From Erythrobacter sp. EC-HK427 (GTDB lineage Bacteria; Pseudomonadota; Alphaproteobacteria; Sphingomonadales; Sphingomonadaceae), in contig NZ_LR701479.1 in assembly GCF_902498745.1 (NCBI RefSeq), forward strand, positions 1,819,663 to 1,883,662: a stretch of DNA of 64,000 nt, in the 5' to 3' direction. Below are positions 61,053-64,000 of this stretch, piece by piece. The position numbers and the translations under genes are program-made. The first letter of the stretch is position 1, and each line of letters begins with the position of its first letter. The notes below the pieces were generated by a model that was not told the origin of the DNA, made no database searches, and saw nothing but the letters and a program-made list of their open reading frames with translations.

Positions 61053-61490
61053 ATGCAAACGAAGTTCATCACGATCGGCGATCTCGCCAAGCGCACCGGC
61101 GTCGCCGTTTCGGCGCTGCGCTTCTATGAAGACAAGGGCCTGCTCGATCCGATCCGCACCAGCGGCAACCAGCGGCGCTTCCTGCGCGGCGATATTCGCC
61201 GGGTGAGCTTTATCCTGATTGCCCAGAAGCTGGGGCTGGGCCTCGCCGAGATCGAGGATCACCTCTCCCGCCTGCCGCAAGGCCGCAACCCGACGCTGGC
61301 CGACTGGCAAAAGATCAGCCGCGCGATGCGGCACGAGATCGACAACAAAATCAAACTCCTCACCCGCACCCGCAACCAGCTCGACCAGTGCATCGGCTGC
61401 GGCTGTTTGAGCCTGGAGAAGTGCCGGCTGTACAACAAGGACGACAAGCTGGGGCTGAGGGGGCCGGGGCCTAGGGCGGTTTTGGATTAG
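61053..61490 (+). CDS. soxR: Redox-sensitive transcriptional activator SoxR
   Basis: MerR-family sensor of redox-cycling compounds and superoxide. 145 residues: winged helix at 7-45 (ITIGDLAKRTGVAVSALRFYEDKGLL), dimer helix about 75-112, and the [2Fe-2S] motif CIGCGCLSLEKC with Cys113, Cys116, Cys118 and Cys124, the same spacing as in Escherichia coli SoxR. No soxS is nearby, as usual outside enterics; SoxR then regulates a few genes directly. The 3' end overlaps the next convergent gene by four bases. Confidence 0.96.
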   Translation: MQTKFITIGDLAKRTGVAVSALRFYEDKGLLDPIRTSGNQRRFLRGDIRRVSFILIAQKLGLGLAEIEDHLSRLPQGRNPTLADWQKISRAMRHEIDNKIKLLTRTRNQLDQCIGCGCLSLEKCRLYNKDDKLGLRGPGPRAVLD

Positions 61491-62029
61491 GGCGAGGTGT
61501 TCGTTCCTTCCGAACGCGCCTCATACTTCTGGCTGTTTTCTTCGCTCACCGCATAGTTTCCGTCTTCGAGTATCAGGTCTTCTGCAAGCGGCAACGCCCC
61601 ATTGGGCATTTGCGGAATGCTGGGCAGTTGCCCAAATTCAGTCTGCAACTCGTCGAGCAGTCTGCGGCGAAAGGCCTGATTCCGTTGCGGCTCGGTTCCG
61701 CGATAGAAAGTTACAAACACAAGACCAAGTCGCTCTTCAAAATCCTGCGCGCAGGCGAGCATTTCTTCGTCGTCTTCACCAACCCAAATGCACGCCTTGA
61801 TCGATTGCTCATACACGTCCGCTTGCAATGCAAGTTCCTGTCCGGTGGCAGCGTCCATGTGGTGACCTTCGGTCTCCGCAACGCGCTCGAAGACGCGAAG
61901 CAGTTGGTCTCTCTCCCCTTGCGATGACGCTTCAATTCCGTAGGCGGCGGTCAACTCGATCCACTCCGGCTGCTCCGCCGCACCGCAGCCGGCCAGCAAG
62001 AGCAGCAATGGTGAGAAAAGGTGCCTCAC
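61487..62029 (-). CDS. Putative lipoprotein of unknown function
   Basis: 180 residues. Signal MRHLFSPLLLLLAGC with the lipobox Cys at 15. The mature part is acidic, with two further cysteines (KACIWVG and MLACAQDF) that may form a disulfide, and a helical middle. No domain recognised. The GTG start at 62029 overlaps the smc stop (GTGA) and has GCGGAG before it, so it is translated after smc. The smc and lipoprotein pair is convergent with soxR. Confidence 0.7.
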   Translation of the reverse strand: MRHLFSPLLLLLAGCGAAEQPEWIELTAAYGIEASSQGERDQLLRVFERVAETEGHHMDAATGQELALQADVYEQSIKACIWVGEDDEEMLACAQDFEERLGLVFVTFYRGTEPQRNQAFRRRLLDELQTEFGQLPSIPQMPNGALPLAEDLILEDGNYAVSEENSQKYEARSEGTNTSP

Positions 62030-64000
62030 TCCGCCGCGAGCGCCTCCGCCTGCCCCAAGTCCACGCTCACCAAGCGCGACACGCCTTTCTCCACCATCGT
62101 CACGCCGAACAGGCGGTGCATCCGGCTCATGGTGACGGCGTTGTGGGTGACGATCAGGTAGCGGGTGTTTGTCTCGCGCACCATGGAGTCGAGCAGGTCG
62201 CAGAAGCGTTCGATATTGGCATCGTCGAGCGGCGCGTCGACTTCGTCCAGCACGCAAATTGGTGCCGGATTGGTTAGAAATAGGGCAAAGATAAGCGCGG
62301 TTGCGGTTAGCGCCTGTTCACCCCCAGACAGCAAACTCAAGGACTGCAAACGTTTCCCCGGCGGCTGCGCGTAAATCTCCAGCCCTGCTTCCAGCGGATC
62401 GTCCGAATCGACCAGCGCCAGATGCGCCTGCCCGCCATCAAAAAGGCGGGTGAAGAGCTTGCGGAAATGGCCGTCCACTTCCTCGAATGCAGCGCGCAGC
62501 CTCTCGCGGCCTTCACGGTTCAGATTGCCGATAGACCCGCGCAGCCGGTGCACCGCCTCGGCCAGTTCGGCCTGTTCGGCCGCGCTGGAGCCGTGTTCGG
62601 CCTCGATCCGCGAAAGTTCGTCGGCGGCGACGAGGTTCACCGGGCCGATCCGCTCGCGGCTCGCCACCAGCCGGTCCATCTCTTCGCTTTCGAGGCCCCA
62701 ATTGCGCACCGCATCCTCGGCAAATTCAAAGCGGCCCGGCAGCAGCGGGGGCGGGCACTGGAAGCGCTCGCCCGAAATGCGCGCCATTTCCTCGCGGCGG
62801 TTCTCCTCGTTCTCCGCCCGTGCGGCGAGCGTGGCGCGCGCTTCGCGGGCGGTGGAGAGCGCTTCGTTGAGCTCCGCCAGCGCGCTATCCGCCGCGCGCG
62901 CCAGCGCCTCGGCCTCGCGCACCTCCATCTCGGCCTTCGCTAGTTCCTCGCCCAGCCGCGCGCGCACCGCTTCGCCGCTTTCAATCTCGCGCATCAGGCC
63001 TTCGGGCTTGGCGGCGACGACCGCGCGCTCCTCGGCAATCTCGTCAAACCGGGCGGACATTCCCGCCAGCCGCGATGCCGCATCACCTGCGCGGGCCTGC
63101 CAGCTCTTGCGGTCGGCGCGCTGGGTGGCGACCCGCTCGCGCAGCACGGCAAGCGACTGGTCATGCGCTGCTAGCCCCGCCTGCGCCGCCTGCGCGCTTT
63201 CCCGCGCTGCCTCATTCTTCGCCCGAGCCGCCTCCAGCACCGCGCGCCCTGCTTGGGGATCGGGCAGGTCGGCCAGCCGCGCCTTGGCCGCTGCCAGATC
63301 ACGTTCCGCGCCCTCGCGCTGGTCTGCCAGTTCGCCGGATGAACGCGCGATCTGTTCAAGCCGCGCAGCCATTTGTTCGACAGCCGCCTCGGCCTGGTCG
63401 ACACGGCGGAGCGCGGTGCGTTCTGCCTCGATAGCGGCGGCAATCGCGCGGTCGCGCTCGATCAGCGCCTGCTGCATTTGCGCATAGGCGTTTTGCGCGT
63501 GGGCCACTTCGGCCTCGGCCTCGGCAGCGCGGGCGCGCAGGGTAGGGACGTGTTCGGCGAGTTCGGCAAAGCGGTTCTCCGCTTCCAGCCGTGCGGCTTC
63601 CGCCCCGCCTTCGCCGCGCGCGACAAAACCGTCCCACCGCCGCAGCGCGCCATCGCGCGTGACGAGCCAGTGGCCGGGGGCGAGCGCGCGCCCGTCATCG
63701 GTATCGGCGACGTGCACCAGAGCCAGTCGCGCGGCGAGTTCCGCCGGGCAATCACCGACCTGATGCGCGAGCGAGTCGGCCACGGGCTGAGGCGGGGTGG
63801 TGCCCGTCCAGAAACGACCTTCGCCGTCGGCTGCGCCCAAGGGCGAGCGGGCATCGCGGCCCAGAGCCGCCGCCAGCGCGCGTTCAAAGCCGGGAGCAGC
63901 CCGCACCCGGTCAATCGCAACCGCACGGCCCGAGCGGTTTGCCTGCTGCTTCGCCCGCGCTGCGCGGTCGCGTTCCAGCGCGGCAAATTCGCGCTCGACA
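62026..64000 (-). CDS. smc: Chromosome segregation protein SMC, C-terminal part (5' end outside window)
   Basis: Condensin ATPase that organises and separates chromosomes with ScpA/ScpB. The frame stays open to the window end, so the N-terminal ATPase half and first coiled coil are missing. Visible in order: the hinge-region end (AAPGFERALAAALGRDARSPLG), a long Ala/Glu/Arg coiled coil (about 450 residues), then the C-terminal ATPase with signature LLSGGEQALTATALIFAL, Walker B PICVLDEVDAPLDD and the H-loop VTHNAVTMSRM. The stop is coupled to the following lipoprotein gene. Confidence 0.95.
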   Translation of the reverse strand, partial: VEREFAALERDRAARAKQQANRSGRAVAIDRVRAAPGFERALAAALGRDARSPLGAADGEGRFWTGTTPPQPVADSLAHQVGDCPAELAARLALVHVADTDDGRALAPGHWLVTRDGALRRWDGFVARGEGGAEAARLEAENRFAELAEHVPTLRARAAEAEAEVAHAQNAYAQMQQALIERDRAIAAAIEAERTALRRVDQAEAAVEQMAARLEQIARSSGELADQREGAERDLAAAKARLADLPDPQAGRAVLEAARAKNEAARESAQAAQAGLAAHDQSLAVLRERVATQRADRKSWQARAGDAASRLAGMSARFDEIAEERAVVAAKPEGLMREIESGEAVRARLGEELAKAEMEVREAEALARAADSALAELNEALSTAREARATLAARAENEENRREEMARISGERFQCPPPLLPGRFEFAEDAVRNWGLESEEMDRLVASRERIGPVNLVAADELSRIEAEHGSSAAEQAELAEAVHRLRGSIGNLNREGRERLRAAFEEVDGHFRKLFTRLFDGGQAHLALVDSDDPLEAGLEIYAQPPGKRLQSLSLLSGGEQALTATALIFALFLTNPAPICVLDEVDAPLDDANIERFCDLLDSMVRETNTRYLIVTHNAVTMSRMHRLFGVTMVEKGVSRLVSVDLGQAEALAAE

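Overview
The window is a 64-kb piece of a high-GC chromosome from an alphaproteobacterium. It is most likely a member of the Sphingomonadales close to Erythrobacteraceae. The evidence is the gene order serC-serA-hisZ, the aa3 oxidase cluster ctaC-D-B-G-E with surf1 and thrC, the run pyrE-pdxJ-acpS-lepB, an alphaproteobacterial SoxR, and several palindromic intergenic repeats of the kind common in that order. Genes are densely packed on both strands. Many neighbours overlap by 1-4 bases, and no stretch longer than about 300 bases lacks a gene. I see no prophage, insertion sequence, CRISPR array or rRNA operon. One tRNA (Val, anticodon TAC) is present.

Layout. 0-12 kb: serine synthesis (serC end, serA), hisZ, a minus-strand block (esterase, DUF1501, DUF1800) placed between hisZ and purA, then purA, an ECF sigma factor with a DUF6768 membrane protein, a methyltransferase and a winged-helix protein. 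12-19 kb: asparaginase, tRNA-Val, an FAD monooxygenase, a TlpA thioredoxin divergent from argH-lptM-lysA, and a truncated CysG-like siroheme synthase. 19-21.2 kb: a compact three-gene cassette of unknown function (62-residue peptide, HEAT-like protein, histidine-rich cupin-like protein). 21.2-27.8 kb: a long minus-strand gene run pyrE, serine hydrolase, pdxJ, acpS, lepB, AI-2E-type transporter, DUF3089, ruvX. 27.9-37.5 kb: the cytochrome aa3 oxidase operon with assembly factors (CtaB, CtaG, SURF1), an undersized 42-residue membrane protein, DUF3291 and DUF983 proteins, then thrC and an rRNA-methyltransferase-like gene. 37.5-42.2 kb: DUF1499, folB, moaA-moaD-moaE and an FNR-type regulator. 42.2-47.5 kb: rplU-rpmA behind a possible attenuator, an acetyltransferase, a TetR/diiron-like divergent pair, ygfZ and pyrC. 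47.5-53.5 kb: rarD, astD, selO, a hydrolase and a glycosyltransferase. 53.5-64 kb: a YfgM-like protein with bamB, an isoprenylcysteine-methyltransferase-like membrane protein, ubiA/rsmE divergent, gshA, a glyoxalase-fold gene facing soxR across a SoxR box, a lipoprotein and the C-terminal part of smc.

Most of the window is core metabolism (Ser, His, Arg, Lys, Thr, purine, pyrimidine, pyridoxal, Moco, glutathione and ubiquinone synthesis) plus aerobic respiration. The least explained items are the 19.1-21.2 kb cassette, the roughly 133-bp structured repeat present twice in opposite orientation (one copy inside the cox operon), the leader hairpin in front of rplU, and the recurrent 4-base overlaps of convergent stop codons. 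All function calls come from reading the sequence by eye; no database search was run.
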